Source: Polaromonas sp. (lineage in GTDB: Bacteria > Pseudomonadota > Gammaproteobacteria > Burkholderiales > Burkholderiaceae_C). Taken from it: a stretch of 62,964 nt of DNA. The notes below the pieces were generated by a model. That model saw nothing but the letters and a program-made list of their open reading frames with translations. It was not told the DNA's origin and searched no databases. The stretch is taken from assembly GCF_029945685.1 (NCBI RefSeq), contig NZ_JAQSDA010000001.1, forward strand, positions 1-62,964. Reading direction: 5' to 3'. Made by a program: the position numbers and the translations under genes. Shown here in pieces: positions 36,970-46,899 of this stretch. Numbering within the stretch: position 1 is the stretch's first letter; each line of letters starts with the position of its first letter.

Positions 36970-37632
36970 ATGGACCAATCTTCTGCACCAGCCTATGGGC
37001 TGTGGACGCTGGTAGTCATCAATTCACTGGTGTTCATTATTTTCGCTTTTAGTTTCGCCAAGCCGCAGAGCCCAAGGGACTGGCGCTCGTTCAGTGCCTT
37101 CTCCGGGTTTCTGGTGGCGCTTTTTGCCGAGATGTATGGCTTCCCGCTAACCATCTACCTGATGTCGGGATGGTTGAGCACCAAGTTCCCGGGTGTGGAC
37201 TTCCTCTCGCACGATGCCGGTCATTTGTTGGAAGTGATGTTCGGCTGGCGTGCTAATCCCCACTTCGGTCCGTTTCATCTGCTTAGCGCCTTATTCATCG
37301 GCGGCGGCTTTTGGCTGCTGTCCGCAGCTTGGTCGGTGTTGTACGCGAACCAGCGTGCAGGAACACTTGCTCAAAGTGGCGCATATGCAAGGGTTCGGCA
37401 TCCCCAGTACGTGGCGTTTGTGATGATCATGTTCGGCTTCCTGCTGCAGTGGCCAACGGTACTGACGCTGGTGATGTTCCCAGTCTTGTGTGTGATGTAC
37501 GTGCGGCTTTCCTATACGGAGGAGCGCGAATCGGCACAGCGTTTTGGGGATGAATGGGATCGCTACGCGAGCCGAACACCTCGATTTATTCCGAACTTTG
37601 GCGGATCACCTTCGACGCAACACCCCACTTAA
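36970..37632 (+). CDS. Isoprenylcysteine carboxyl methyltransferase-like membrane protein
   Basis: A 220-residue protein with about five membrane helices. The C-terminal part has the ICMT/PEMT pattern (SGAYARVRHPQYVAFVMIM and YTEERESAQRFGDEWDRY), which binds SAM. The substrate is unknown in bacteria without prenylated proteins; lipids are possible. It lies 21 bp after the DUF2933 gene and is likely co-transcribed with it and with the lycopene cyclase-like gene. Confidence 0.75.
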   Translation: MDQSSAPAYGLWTLVVINSLVFIIFAFSFAKPQSPRDWRSFSAFSGFLVALFAEMYGFPLTIYLMSGWLSTKFPGVDFLSHDAGHLLEVMFGWRANPHFGPFHLLSALFIGGGFWLLSAAWSVLYANQRAGTLAQSGAYARVRHPQYVAFVMIMFGFLLQWPTVLTLVMFPVLCVMYVRLSYTEERESAQRFGDEWDRYASRTPRFIPNFGGSPSTQHPT

Positions 37633-37677
37633 CACGTCGCTGGGCATTGGAAATCATCTCACTTGGGGCGCTACGAC

Positions 37678-38424
37678 ATGACCGACGATCCATCTTTCCG
37701 CTATGCATGGTTAATCTGGGCCTCGGCATTTATGGTGCCGTGGGCACTGCTGTTCTACTTCCGCCCCGAACAGCGCCGTCCCATGCTTTGGGCCAGCACG
37801 CTGACCACACCCTTCGGTCTGACAGAGCCGCTTTTCGTGCCCGCCTACTGGAATCCACCCAGTCTGTTTGATCTGGCCCAACGAACAGGCTTTGATATTG
37901 AAAGCCTGATCTTCTGTTTCGCGATCGGTGGCCTAGGCGTGGCCGGCTATCGCGCTCTAACTTCATTACCACTCAGAAGCATGGATCACCGAGCGAGATC
38001 GATGCCACAGCATCGCTGGCACCTGTTGGCGCTAGCCAGTCCAATTTTCGTCTTCGGTGGCCTGATGGTGATGCGTTGGAATCCAATTTATCCCGGAATT
38101 CTGGCGATGTTTTCAGGGGCAATGGCAACACTCTTTTGCCGGCCGGACCTCTGGCGAAACACACTCTTCGGCGGAGGCGTTTTTCTGGCGCTGTATGCGG
38201 TCTTTCTGCTCGGGTTGAAGTGGTTTTGGCCCGGTTACGTTGAGGCCGTCTGGAACCTGGGCGCTTTGCTTGCCTGGCGTCCGGGTGGTTTGCCTATAGA
38301 GGAGCTCTTGTTTGGCTTCGCTTTCGGCATGTACTGGAGCAGTGTTTATGAGCATCTCACCTGGCGGCAGCGGGACATGGCGCGGATTCGCCGAGTCGTA
38401 AGTGCCGGAAGAGGTGTTACGTGA
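37678..38424 (+). CDS. Lycopene cyclase domain-like membrane protein
   Basis: A 248-residue protein with six or seven membrane helices. It carries GGLPIEELLFGFAFGMYWSSVYEH, which resembles the PxEE motif of heterodimeric carotenoid cyclases (CrtYc/d type), and an FGLTEPLFVPAYWNP segment. No other carotenoid gene is present, so a carotenoid role is unproven. ATG at 37678 is preferred to a TTG five codons upstream. Confidence 0.6.
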   Translation: MTDDPSFRYAWLIWASAFMVPWALLFYFRPEQRRPMLWASTLTTPFGLTEPLFVPAYWNPPSLFDLAQRTGFDIESLIFCFAIGGLGVAGYRALTSLPLRSMDHRARSMPQHRWHLLALASPIFVFGGLMVMRWNPIYPGILAMFSGAMATLFCRPDLWRNTLFGGGVFLALYAVFLLGLKWFWPGYVEAVWNLGALLAWRPGGLPIEELLFGFAFGMYWSSVYEHLTWRQRDMARIRRVVSAGRGVT

Positions 38425-38572
38425 AAAGAGACTCGTGCGGCCGTGCCGGAAGGACGAAAGCGAAGGGCGCGTCGGCAGCGATATGGCTCGCTGAGCCCGA
38501 CCTCACAGGCGTCCAGAGGCGTGACACCCCAGATCTCGCGGTAGCCCAGTATCGATTGATAAAGGAGAACGA

Positions 38573-39628
38573 ATGAACAACATGATCCAGGTAGGCATCG
38601 TCGGCTACGGGGTGATCGGCAAGCGTGTTGCCGAAGCCATCAAAAATCAGCCGGATATGGCATTAGCGGGCGTAGCCGATGTTGCCGCAGACTGGCGCAT
38701 TCTGGGCGCCGTGACGCAACAAATACCCCTCTATGCCGCGGACGCGTCGGCAAGCCAGCGCATGCGAGAGGCGGGTTTTCATCTCAGCGGGTCGCTTGAT
38801 GATCTCTTGGGCATCAGCGACATCGTCGTGGACTGTACGCCCAAGCGCGTTGGTGCCAGCAATGCGGAGCGCTATCGCGCCGCCGGAAAGGCATTTATTC
38901 TTCACGGCGGCGAAAAACATGAAGTAACTGGGCATTCCTTCGTGGCTGAGGCGAACTACGCCTCGGCGGTCGGTCGCCGAGCGACCCGTGTGGTGTCTTG
39001 CAATACCACATCGATCGTTCGCACCCTGGGTGCCCTCAAACGCGCCGGCTTGCTCAAACGCGCGCGCGGCACACTGCTGCGGCGCGCCACCGACCCATGG
39101 GAAAGTCATCTGGGCGGCATCATGAACACGGTGCTTCCCGAACCTTCGATTCCGAGCCACCAGGGGCCCGATGCGCGCAGCGTTGACCCCGATCTCGACG
39201 TGGTGACGATGGCGGTCGCTGTTCCGACGACGATTGCGCACGTCCATTATTGGGCGGTTGATATGACCCGTTCAGCGAGCAAAGAGGAAGTTCTGGAGAC
39301 CTTTTCCCGCTCCAGCCGGATCGCCCTAATCAAAGGCAGTACCGGCCTCACTGCCCCAAACGTGGTCAAGGAGTTGATGGCCGACAGCGGCCGGCCGCAC
39401 GACAGCCTGTACGAAGTAGGACTTTGGTCCGACATGCTGCACGTGGAAGGCGCGGAGTTGTTCTATGCCTACATGGTAGACAACCAGGCCATCGTTATTC
39501 CAGAGACGATAGACGCCATCCGTGCGCTGGGGATAAGGGGTGTGCCGGCAAGCGAATCCATTGCCATGACAGACGCCTCTTTAGGCGTGGGCGCACCGTT
39601 CGCATCAAAAAAATGGCCTTCGTCATGA
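38573..39628 (+). CDS. Archaeal-type (type II) glyceraldehyde-3-phosphate dehydrogenase
   Basis: A 351-residue enzyme of the archaeal GAPDH group, with a Rossmann start IQVGIVGYGVIGKRVAEA and catalytic Cys143 in VVSCNTTSIVRTLGAL. The LHGGEKHEV and PTTIAHVHYW segments fit the same group. Type II enzymes usually use NADP and have a single catalytic pocket unlike the common bacterial GapA. It oxidises glyceraldehyde-3-phosphate to 1,3-bisphosphoglycerate. AAAGGAG precedes the start. It leads a cassette with three other archaeal-like genes. Confidence 0.85.
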   Translation: MNNMIQVGIVGYGVIGKRVAEAIKNQPDMALAGVADVAADWRILGAVTQQIPLYAADASASQRMREAGFHLSGSLDDLLGISDIVVDCTPKRVGASNAERYRAAGKAFILHGGEKHEVTGHSFVAEANYASAVGRRATRVVSCNTTSIVRTLGALKRAGLLKRARGTLLRRATDPWESHLGGIMNTVLPEPSIPSHQGPDARSVDPDLDVVTMAVAVPTTIAHVHYWAVDMTRSASKEEVLETFSRSSRIALIKGSTGLTAPNVVKELMADSGRPHDSLYEVGLWSDMLHVEGAELFYAYMVDNQAIVIPETIDAIRALGIRGVPASESIAMTDASLGVGAPFASKKWPSS

Positions 39629-39735
39629 GAGAGAGGTTCTTCGTATACGACCGGTGGTTGCCGTACTGCAATGGCTAAACCAGTGTTTGTGTCATCCGAA
39701 ACCGTATTTTCAATCACTTTCCTGAAAGTTCCCAC

Positions 39736-41097
39736 ATGAAACTCGCATTTCTCGGTGCCGCGGGCACTGTCACCGGTTCCAAGACACTCGTCACCCATGA
39801 AGGGAAACAGCTGCTCGTCGATTGTGGTCTGTTTCAAGGCTACAAAAATTTACGCTCGATGAACTGGGAGGAATTCCCATTCGATCCGAAGCAACTCGAT
39901 GCCGTCATCCTGACGCATGCGCACCTCGATCATTCCGGGGCCTTGCCATTGCTCGTCAAGCAGGGTTTTCGTGGTCCGGTATTTGCCACGCCATCCACGA
40001 TTGAAGTCTGCGGAGTTCTGCTGCCCGACAGCGGAAGGTTGCAGGAAGAAGACGCGGAGTATGCCAACCGCCGCCAGCGGTCTAAACACACACCAGCCCT
40101 GCCGCTGTACACCGAAGAGGATGCTTTCCGGGCCTTGCGTCGTCTGGAGCCGTTGCCTTTTGATGCCCCCGCCAGAGGCGTCGCCGGTATGCATCTCCGC
40201 CTACGGCCAGCGGGGCATATTCTGGGCGCCGGTTCGGTCGAGGTGACGGCGGGCGAGACCACCATCTTGTTCTCAGGCGACCTGGGCCGCCCGGACGATC
40301 TCGTCATGCGGGCGCCTGCGCCTATCGAGCGGGCTGACTATATCGTCGCCGAATCGACGTACGGTGACCGCCTTCATGACGGGGCAGATGCCGAAACTCT
40401 GCTGGGCGAGGTGATCAGGCGCACGGCCGCACGGGGAGGTGTCGTAGTAATTCCCGCGTTTGCAGTCGGGCGAGCCCAATCGCTTTTGTATTCGATTTAC
40501 CGCTTAAAAGAGCGTTCGGAAATCCCTGACATGCCCGTATACCTGAACAGCCCGATGGCAATCGACATGACCGATATCTATCACCGCTATCGCGCCGAGC
40601 ACCGGCTGTCGCCGGAGGAGTGCATCGGGATGTGTCAGGTCGCGAAAATGGTTCGTACAGTAGAGGAGTCGCGTGCGCTGGTCGCCCAACATTACCCGGC
40701 CGTTATCGTATCGGCTAGTGGCATGGCCACTGGTGGGCGGGTGCTGCATCACCTGAAGGCGCTGGCGCCGGATAGACGCAACACCATCTTGTTCGCCGGA
40801 TTCCAGGCTGGGGGCACACGCGGCGGCAGGATAGTTGCCGGCGAGAAAAGCATTCGCATTCACGGGGAGGATGTCGCCGTCAATGCCGAAGTGGTGTCTT
40901 TGCCAGGCATGTCCGCCCACGCCGACGCGCGCCAGATCGTCGATTGGCTCAAAACTTCTCCGAAGGCACCTCGGGGTGTTTTCCTCAATCATGGCGAACC
41001 GGCTCCGGCAGATGCGCTCCGGCAACGCATAGAGCGTGAACTCGGCTGGTCTGTGACCGTCCCGCGGCTGGGCCAGACCTTGGAGATTGCACGATGA
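39736..41097 (+). CDS. Metallo-beta-lactamase/beta-CASP RNA nuclease
   Basis: A 453-residue protein with the full MBL/beta-CASP layout: THAHLDHSG (zinc motif), [21 protein letters not shown], a beta-CASP cap with [14 protein letters not shown] and [37 protein letters not shown], and a late NHGEP. These proteins are exo- or endoribonucleases related to archaeal CPSF. It overlaps the AMP phosphorylase gene by 4 bp, which suggests a link between RNA breakdown and nucleotide phosphorolysis. Confidence 0.88.
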   Translation: MKLAFLGAAGTVTGSKTLVTHEGKQLLVDCGLFQGYKNLRSMNWEEFPFDPKQLDAVILTHAHLDHSGALPLLVKQGFRGPVFATPSTIEVCGVLLPDSGRLQEEDAEYANRRQRSKHTPALPLYTEEDAFRALRRLEPLPFDAPARGVAGMHLRLRPAGHILGAGSVEVTAGETTILFSGDLGRPDDLVMRAPAPIERADYIVAESTYGDRLHDGADAETLLGEVIRRTAARGGVVVIPAFAVGRAQSLLYSIYRLKERSEIPDMPVYLNSPMAIDMTDIYHRYRAEHRLSPEECIGMCQVAKMVRTVEESRALVAQHYPAVIVSASGMATGGRVLHHLKALAPDRRNTILFAGFQAGGTRGGRIVAGEKSIRIHGEDVAVNAEVVSLPGMSAHADARQIVDWLKTSPKAPRGVFLNHGEPAPADALRQRIERELGWSVTVPRLGQTLEIAR

Positions 41098-42602
41098 ACG
41101 GAGTTGGATTGCGGCTGCGTCCCCTGGGGATAGACACACACCAGGAATTCGTGATCTACATGCGGCGTGATTGCCACGTCTGCCGCGCTGAAGGGTTCGA
41201 AGCGCAAACACGCGTCGAGGTAGACCTGCACGACCGTCGCATCATAGCGACAATCAACGTCGTCGATTCAGATCTGCTGGCGGAGGGGGAGGTCAGTCTT
41301 TCAACCAGCGCCTGGAAAGCGTTGAATGCCATTTTGGGAGACATCGTCGGCGTGGCGCATGCGCCGACACTCGACTCTCTGAGTGCCATGCGTGCCAAGA
41401 TCTACGGTCATCGGCTTGATGCCCCTGCGCTCAAGGCCATCGTGACGGACGTCGCTGCGGGCCGATATTCGGATTTGCACATCGCCGCCTTCCTGAGTGC
41501 CTGCGCGGGTGGGCGTATGGACCTCCAGGAAACAATCGATCTGACGCGAGCAATGGTTGACGTGGGGGAGCGTATTGATTGGGGGCGAACCCCCATTGCG
41601 GACAAGCACTGCATAGGAGGTTTGCCTGGCAACCGGACAACCCCCATCATAGTTTCCATAGTCGCTGCAGCTGGGCTGACAATGCCAAAGACTTCATCCC
41701 GCGCGATCACTTCACCGGCTGGGACCGCCGATGTGATGGAGACGTTGACCCGTGTTGATCTGGATCTACCTGCAATGCGCCGTGTCGTCGAACGCGAGGG
41801 CGGTTGTTTTGTATGGGGAGGGGCGCTGACCCTGAGTCCGGCGGATGACTTGCTGATCCGTGTTGAGCGTCCACTGGACCTTGATAGCGACGCCCAGCTG
41901 GTCGCGTCCGTGTTGTCCAAGAAGATTGCCGCCGGGGCGACGCACGCGGTGATCGACATTCCCGTTGGTCCCACCGCCAAGATTCGGACCAATGAAGATG
42001 CGCATCGCCTTCAGGTCCTGCTTGAACAGGTAGCTGCTGCACATGGAATCCACTTGCGGGTTGTCCGCACGAACGGTGCACAGCCCGTTGGGCGTGGCGT
42101 TGGCCCCGCACTGGAAGCGCATGACGTCCTGGCGGTGTTGCGCGGTGCGGCTGCGGCCCCTGTGGATCTTCGCATGCGGTCGCTGGTGCTGGCTGGAGAT
42201 CTTTTGGAGTTCTGCGGGCATAGCATTCCAGGCGCCGGCAAATCGGAGGCTTGGCGACTACTTGACAGCGGCGCGGCCTGGGACAAGTTTCAGGCTATCT
42301 GCGAGGCGCAAGGTGGGTTGCGCGAGCCCGGTGTCGCCCCTTTGCTTGAAGCGGTGACAGCCGAACGTACCGGCTATGTCTCCGGCATCGACAGTCGACG
42401 GCTCGCGCGGGTTGCGAAACTCGCCGGTGCGCCTGGCGCTCCCACTGCCGGGCTCTCTTTACATGTGAAGTTGGGCGATCCTGTGCAGCTTGGTCAGCCC
42501 TTGTTCACATTGCACGCGGAGGCACCGGGAGAACTGGCCTACGCTAAGCGCTATCTCGCGACGCACCCGATTTTGACACTGGGCGAGGAGGCAAAATCAT
42601 GA
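41094..42602 (+). CDS. AMP phosphorylase-like (thymidine phosphorylase family)
   Basis: A 502-residue protein with an N-terminal extension of about 85 residues, the length of archaeal AMP phosphorylases rather than of DeoA (about 440). The catalytic region has [16 protein letters not shown] and [18 protein letters not shown], as in the archaeal enzymes. Those split AMP (and CMP, UMP) with phosphate into ribose-1,5-bisphosphate and base. It overlaps both neighbours by 4 bp, so the cassette is tightly coupled. No RuBisCO or R15P isomerase gene is in the window. Confidence 0.85.
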   Translation: MNGVGLRLRPLGIDTHQEFVIYMRRDCHVCRAEGFEAQTRVEVDLHDRRIIATINVVDSDLLAEGEVSLSTSAWKALNAILGDIVGVAHAPTLDSLSAMRAKIYGHRLDAPALKAIVTDVAAGRYSDLHIAAFLSACAGGRMDLQETIDLTRAMVDVGERIDWGRTPIADKHCIGGLPGNRTTPIIVSIVAAAGLTMPKTSSRAITSPAGTADVMETLTRVDLDLPAMRRVVEREGGCFVWGGALTLSPADDLLIRVERPLDLDSDAQLVASVLSKKIAAGATHAVIDIPVGPTAKIRTNEDAHRLQVLLEQVAAAHGIHLRVVRTNGAQPVGRGVGPALEAHDVLAVLRGAAAAPVDLRMRSLVLAGDLLEFCGHSIPGAGKSEAWRLLDSGAAWDKFQAICEAQGGLREPGVAPLLEAVTAERTGYVSGIDSRRLARVAKLAGAPGAPTAGLSLHVKLGDPVQLGQPLFTLHAEAPGELAYAKRYLATHPILTLGEEAKS

Positions 42603-43486
42603 AGCCCGTGGGGATCGCCATGCCTGGCAATGAACGTCTTACCGACGATCTGGCTGCTCGTTTTGATTTCGATCGCGGACTTGCAACGGTTCGCCGTTTC
42701 CCCGACGGAGAATCCCATGTGAGGGCTGAAACCTCGGTCGAAGGGCGACATGTGTTCATCGTGTGCACGCTTGACCGACCGGATGACAAACTGGTGCCGC
42801 TCCTGCTTCTGGCATGCGCCATCCGCGAAGCTGGTGCGGTATCGGTCGGCTTGGTGGCTCCATACCTGGCCTACATGCGTCAGGATCGGCAGTTTCACGC
42901 GGGTGAGACGATCAGCGCTCAGCATATAGCGGCGTGGATCTCACGCCATGTGGACTGGTTGGTCACTGTAGATCCTCATTTGCACCGGATTGCGGAGCTA
43001 TCGCAGGTTTACAGTATTCCTTCGCGGGTGGCCCATGCGGCAGACGGCGTCGCAAGCTGGGTACGGCTGAATGTAAGCCAACCGCTTTTGATTGGGCCTG
43101 ACGAGGAAAGCGCCCAGTGGGTAAGGGATGTGGCGCAGCGCGCGGAAGTGCCTTTCATCATATTGGCAAAGACCCGGCGAGGCGATCGTGATGTCGAAGT
43201 GTCCGTCCCTGAGGTTGATCGCTGGCGCTCGCACACGCCAGTGCTGGTGGACGACATCGTTTCGACCGCACGGACCATGATCGAAACCGTTGGCCATCTA
43301 CGCCGTATCGGTCTGGCCGCACCCGTGTGCGTGGCCGTGCATGCTGTGTTCGCACAAACGGCTTTTGAGGATCTGCATGCGGCCGGCGCGGCTGACATAG
43401 TGAGCTGCGACACGATTTCTCACCCGTCCAATCGCATCGCACTGGCCTCCGCCATTGCAGCCAGCATGCGCGAGTTTCTTCCATGA
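42599..43486 (+). CDS. prs: Ribose-phosphate pyrophosphokinase (PRPP synthetase), short archaeal-like type
   Basis: A 295-residue enzyme, shorter than the usual bacterial Prs (about 315). It has [12 protein letters not shown], the ATP/Mg region [18 protein letters not shown], and the PRPP-binding loop [13 protein letters not shown]. It interconverts ribose-5-phosphate plus ATP with PRPP plus AMP. Within this operon it may run towards AMP use or ATP recovery. It overlaps the AMP phosphorylase gene by 4 bp. Confidence 0.88.
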   Translation: MKPVGIAMPGNERLTDDLAARFDFDRGLATVRRFPDGESHVRAETSVEGRHVFIVCTLDRPDDKLVPLLLLACAIREAGAVSVGLVAPYLAYMRQDRQFHAGETISAQHIAAWISRHVDWLVTVDPHLHRIAELSQVYSIPSRVAHAADGVASWVRLNVSQPLLIGPDEESAQWVRDVAQRAEVPFIILAKTRRGDRDVEVSVPEVDRWRSHTPVLVDDIVSTARTMIETVGHLRRIGLAAPVCVAVHAVFAQTAFEDLHAAGAADIVSCDTISHPSNRIALASAIAASMREFLP

Positions 43487-43515
43487 ATCTGAACCAGACT
43501 ATCCGGGAGACCGCC

Positions 43516-43986
43516 ATGTCGTTCGTGTTGTCAAAACTGGCTGCACATTTTGTGCTGCTCATCCTCGCACTTGGGTCGTCCGCCGTTCTGGCACAGGCGC
43601 GCCTCGAACGCGACGGTGTGGTTCTCTACTGGGGTCTCGTGCCCGCCGCAGTCGTGTCAGAGAAACACGCTTTAGAAGACATGCATGGTGTCGTGCCGCA
43701 GGACGGTGGCCAAGTCCACCACCTCGTCGTTGCCCTGTTCACAAGTAGCGGCGCGCGTATCGGGGACGCCGTGGTGCGCGCCCAGCTCAGCGAAACCGGG
43801 ATTGTCGATACGCCGCCAAAGTACCTGACGCCGATGAGTGTCAACGGCCAAATGACCTACGGCCAGTTGTTCTCGACCGCCAGGAGCGGGCCGTACCGCT
43901 TCCGCGTCATGGTCAAGCTGGCCAGCCGAGCCACCGAGATCGAGTTCGCTGTGTCGGCCTGGTCGCCTCATCGCGAAGTCCGATAA
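43516..43986 (+). CDS. Secreted protein of unknown function after prs
   Basis: A 156-residue precursor from ATG 43516, which has GGGAGA upstream. A longer start at 43483 overlaps prs. The signal peptide ends near VLAQARL. The mature part looks like an all-beta domain: VVLYWGLVPAAVV, a GGQVHHLVVALF stretch with paired His, and GPYRFRVMVKL. I do not recognise the family. Its link to a cytoplasmic nucleotide cassette by possible overlap is odd; it may belong with the envelope genes that follow. Confidence 0.6.
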   Translation: MSFVLSKLAAHFVLLILALGSSAVLAQARLERDGVVLYWGLVPAAVVSEKHALEDMHGVVPQDGGQVHHLVVALFTSSGARIGDAVVRAQLSETGIVDTPPKYLTPMSVNGQMTYGQLFSTARSGPYRFRVMVKLASRATEIEFAVSAWSPHREVR

Positions 43987-44031
43987 GCTATCCCGCCCAA
44001 GAACCCGTTGGTCAACCTTCAAAGGCCCACA

Positions 44032-45381
44032 GTGACAAGTAACACTCCAGCCAGCGCGTCAGATGCAGCCACTGCAGACTTAACGGCTGTCAGAATCTTC
44101 GATCGTTTGATGCGAGGCTACGCTGGATCAGCTTCCCTGCGGCTGTGGAACAACATCCTGCATGCGCCCGGTGATCAGTTGCCATCCTTCACGCTGGTGC
44201 TGCGCGATCCCGCCATCCTGCGTCGTCTGATTCTTGAGCGTAGTCCGCTGTTATTGGCGGATGCCTACTTCCGGGGTGTGATTGATTTCGAGGGTGACCT
44301 GTACAGCGCACTCTCACTAAAGACGCATTTCGAGCGCCTATCCCTTACTTGGCACGACAAGCTTGCCCTGCTGCGCGATGCCTGGCGCCTGCCCGCCATG
44401 ACGGATCCCAATCTCAAGCCGGGTGATACCTTGGCTTCCCGGATCGCCCGGCGTTTCTCCCATCGCCACTCGAAAGACAGTGACCGTGCCGCGATCCAGT
44501 TTCACTACGACGTCTCCAACGAGTTTTATCGCTTGTGGCTAGACACGGAGCGCGTGTACTCATGCGCCTATTTCACTAGCCTTGACGAATCGCTGGATCA
44601 GGCGCAGCGCAACAAGCTGGAGCATATCTGCCGCAAGCTTCGACTTCAGCCCGGCGAGCGGCTGCTTGACATCGGCTGCGGCTGGGGGGCCCTGGTGTGC
44701 TGGGCTGCCAGGCATCATGGCGTGCGGGCCCACGGCATCACGCTTAGCCAGCAGCAGTTCGAGTACGCCCAGCAGCGTATCAAGGCAGACGGGTTGCAGG
44801 AACTGGTAACTGTGGAGCTGCGCGACTATCGGGACATGGCCGGCGAACGCGTCTACGACAAGGTGTCGAGCGTCGGCATGTTCGAGCATGTCGGCTTGAG
44901 CAACCTGCCGACCTATCTGTCGACCGTCATGCGCCTGCTGCGTCCTGGCGGACTGTTCCTCAATCACGGCATCACGCACGACGAAGAGGGCTGGAACAAG
45001 ACGGTGGCCACTGAGTTCATCAACCGCTATGTCTTCCCGGATGGCGAACTCGATTGTGTCAGCAACATTCAACTCGGGATGGAGCGCGCGGGATTCGAAA
45101 TCCACGATGTTGAGGGTCTGCGGCCGCACTACGCGCTGACGTTGCGCCATTGGGTGCAACGACTGGAGGCCAACCGCGACGCTGCGCTGCGCGAAGTTGG
45201 CGAGGCGACCTATCGTGTGTGGCGCTTGTACATGGCAGCCTGCGCGCTAGAGTTCGAGTCTGGTGGAACAGGGATTTACCAAATTCTCGCCTCCAGGCGC
45301 AACCTTGGCGAATGGCCGGTTCCACTATCGCGGCGCGACCTCTACGCAGACTGCAGTGGCCTAAATTCAGGAGTGAATTGA
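44032..45381 (+). CDS. cfa: Cyclopropane-fatty-acyl-phospholipid synthase-like methyltransferase
   Basis: A 449-residue SAM-dependent enzyme. It has an N-terminal lipid-binding region (LADAYFRGVIDFEGDL), FHYDVSNEFYRLWLD, the SAM loop LLDIGCGWGALVCWAA, and the EHVG motif in SSVGMFEHVGLSN. It converts unsaturated phospholipid acyl chains to cyclopropane chains, which lowers membrane permeability and sensitivity to acid or metals. I use GTG at 44032, seven bases after AAAGG. The next gene starts directly after the stop codon. Confidence 0.87.
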   Translation: MTSNTPASASDAATADLTAVRIFDRLMRGYAGSASLRLWNNILHAPGDQLPSFTLVLRDPAILRRLILERSPLLLADAYFRGVIDFEGDLYSALSLKTHFERLSLTWHDKLALLRDAWRLPAMTDPNLKPGDTLASRIARRFSHRHSKDSDRAAIQFHYDVSNEFYRLWLDTERVYSCAYFTSLDESLDQAQRNKLEHICRKLRLQPGERLLDIGCGWGALVCWAARHHGVRAHGITLSQQQFEYAQQRIKADGLQELVTVELRDYRDMAGERVYDKVSSVGMFEHVGLSNLPTYLSTVMRLLRPGGLFLNHGITHDEEGWNKTVATEFINRYVFPDGELDCVSNIQLGMERAGFEIHDVEGLRPHYALTLRHWVQRLEANRDAALREVGEATYRVWRLYMAACALEFESGGTGIYQILASRRNLGEWPVPLSRRDLYADCSGLNSGVN

Positions 45382-46092
45382 ATGTGCTTTTCCGCCACGG
45401 CCAGTTTCACCGCGGGTGCTTTTCTGCTTGGCCTGGGTACGCTGACGCTGCGATCGGCGCGGTGTCGACGCGAATTACCGTTCGCCGCAATACCGCTGTT
45501 GTTCGCAATCCAGCAGCTGAGCGAGGGTGTGATTTGGCTGACGTTTAGCCACGAGGCGCCCTTGCTCAATACGGTGATGACACATGTGTATTCCTTCTTT
45601 TCACATGTGTTGTGGCCAGTCTACGTGCCGGTCGCCGTGTTGCTGATTGAACCACCCGGACGCCGACGGCAAGCGCTTGTCGTTTTTTCCGCCGCTGGCA
45701 TCGCGGTGGGAGCGTACCTGCTGTACTTCCTGGTCGCATTCCCCATCGTCTCGCGACCCATCGGCCAGCACATCGAGTACGTTTCACCGCATTTCTATGC
45801 TGCGGTGGCCATGACGCTTTACCTGATGTCAACCACCGTCAGTCTTTTGCTGTCAACGCATAGAACGGTGAAAGCCTACGGAGTCCTTGCGCTGTTGTCC
45901 TTTGGCTTGGCCTATTGGTTCTATACAACCTGGTTTATCTCGGTATGGTGCTTCTTTGCCGCGCTGTTGAGCGTTGTCGTTTCTCTTCACTTTCTTTTGC
46001 TTAGAGACGGACATCACAAGCCGAAGCGTATGTGCGGGCATCCGGCGTTGGATCGACTATCCGAACGCAGCCCGCCTGATCACTATTCATAG
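45382..46092 (+). CDS. DUF6629-like membrane protein
   Basis: A 236-residue protein with about seven membrane helices. It begins MCFSATASFTAGAFLLG, which is characteristic of the family I recall as DUF6629, and has QQLSEGVIWL. Function unknown. It begins immediately after the stop of the cyclopropane synthase gene, so co-translation is likely. Confidence 0.6.
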   Translation: MCFSATASFTAGAFLLGLGTLTLRSARCRRELPFAAIPLLFAIQQLSEGVIWLTFSHEAPLLNTVMTHVYSFFSHVLWPVYVPVAVLLIEPPGRRRQALVVFSAAGIAVGAYLLYFLVAFPIVSRPIGQHIEYVSPHFYAAVAMTLYLMSTTVSLLLSTHRTVKAYGVLALLSFGLAYWFYTTWFISVWCFFAALLSVVVSLHFLLLRDGHHKPKRMCGHPALDRLSERSPPDHYS

Positions 46093-46266
46093 GAGTACAA
46101 ACACTAGACATGGTGAAGACCCGCATCGTCGTCGGGCACCGTTGCACTGTCAAGCGGTTGGGGAAATCTGCTTGAACTGCTGCTGCGTGGTTGTGAGGGT
46201 TGTAGTCAATCTGACTGGCCTTCTCTTTGAGACAACAGTTGAATTAAACATTTTGGAGAAAAGAGT

Positions 46267-46899
46267 ATGCGAAAACTATTGGCTGTCCTGACCGCAGCAT
46301 TGGCGCTGAGCCTAACGGGCTGTGGGTACAACACATTTCAGACAAATGACGAGCAAGTCAAGGCGAGTTGGTCGGAGGTCGTCAACCAATACCAGCGCCG
46401 TGCGGATCTGGTTCCCAATCTCGTCAATACCGTGAAGGGCGAAGCAAAGTTCGAGCAGGACACCCTGGCGAGGGTGATTGATGCGCGTTCAAAGGCTACA
46501 TCAATCCAGGCTACCCCGGAGCTTGTCAATGACCCCGTGGCATTTCAAAAATTTCAGCAGGCTCAAGGTGAACTGACTGGTGCATTGTCGAGGCTGTTGG
46601 CTGTTTCAGAGAACTACCCGAACTTACGGGCCAACCAGGGTTTCCGGGACCTGCAAGCGCAGCTGGAAGGGACCGAGAATCGCATTACGGTTGCACGCAA
46701 TCGCTATATCAAGTCGGTGCAGGACTACAACGTGACGGTGCGGACCTTTCCCACCAATCTGACGGCGATGGTGCTCGGCTACAAGCAAAAGTCCAACTTC
46801 ACCGTCGAGAACGAAAAGGAGATTTCCAAGCCGCCCAGTGTCGGTTTTGACTCCGCACCTGCCAATCCCAAAGTCGGTGCTTCAGGTGTGGCCAAATGA
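46267..46899 (+). CDS. lemA: LemA family protein
   Basis: A 210-residue protein with a lipoprotein-like N-terminus (LTGCGYN) and LemA helices: VKASWSEVVNQYQRRADLVPNLVNTVKG, QGELTGALSRLLAVSENYPNLRAN and NRYIKSVQDYNVTVRTFPTN. LemA proteins are membrane-attached helical bundles of unclear function and usually pair with TPM/YgcG proteins, as here. It overlaps the next gene by 4 bp. Confidence 0.9.
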   Translation: MRKLLAVLTAALALSLTGCGYNTFQTNDEQVKASWSEVVNQYQRRADLVPNLVNTVKGEAKFEQDTLARVIDARSKATSIQATPELVNDPVAFQKFQQAQGELTGALSRLLAVSENYPNLRANQGFRDLQAQLEGTENRITVARNRYIKSVQDYNVTVRTFPTNLTAMVLGYKQKSNFTVENEKEISKPPSVGFDSAPANPKVGASGVAK

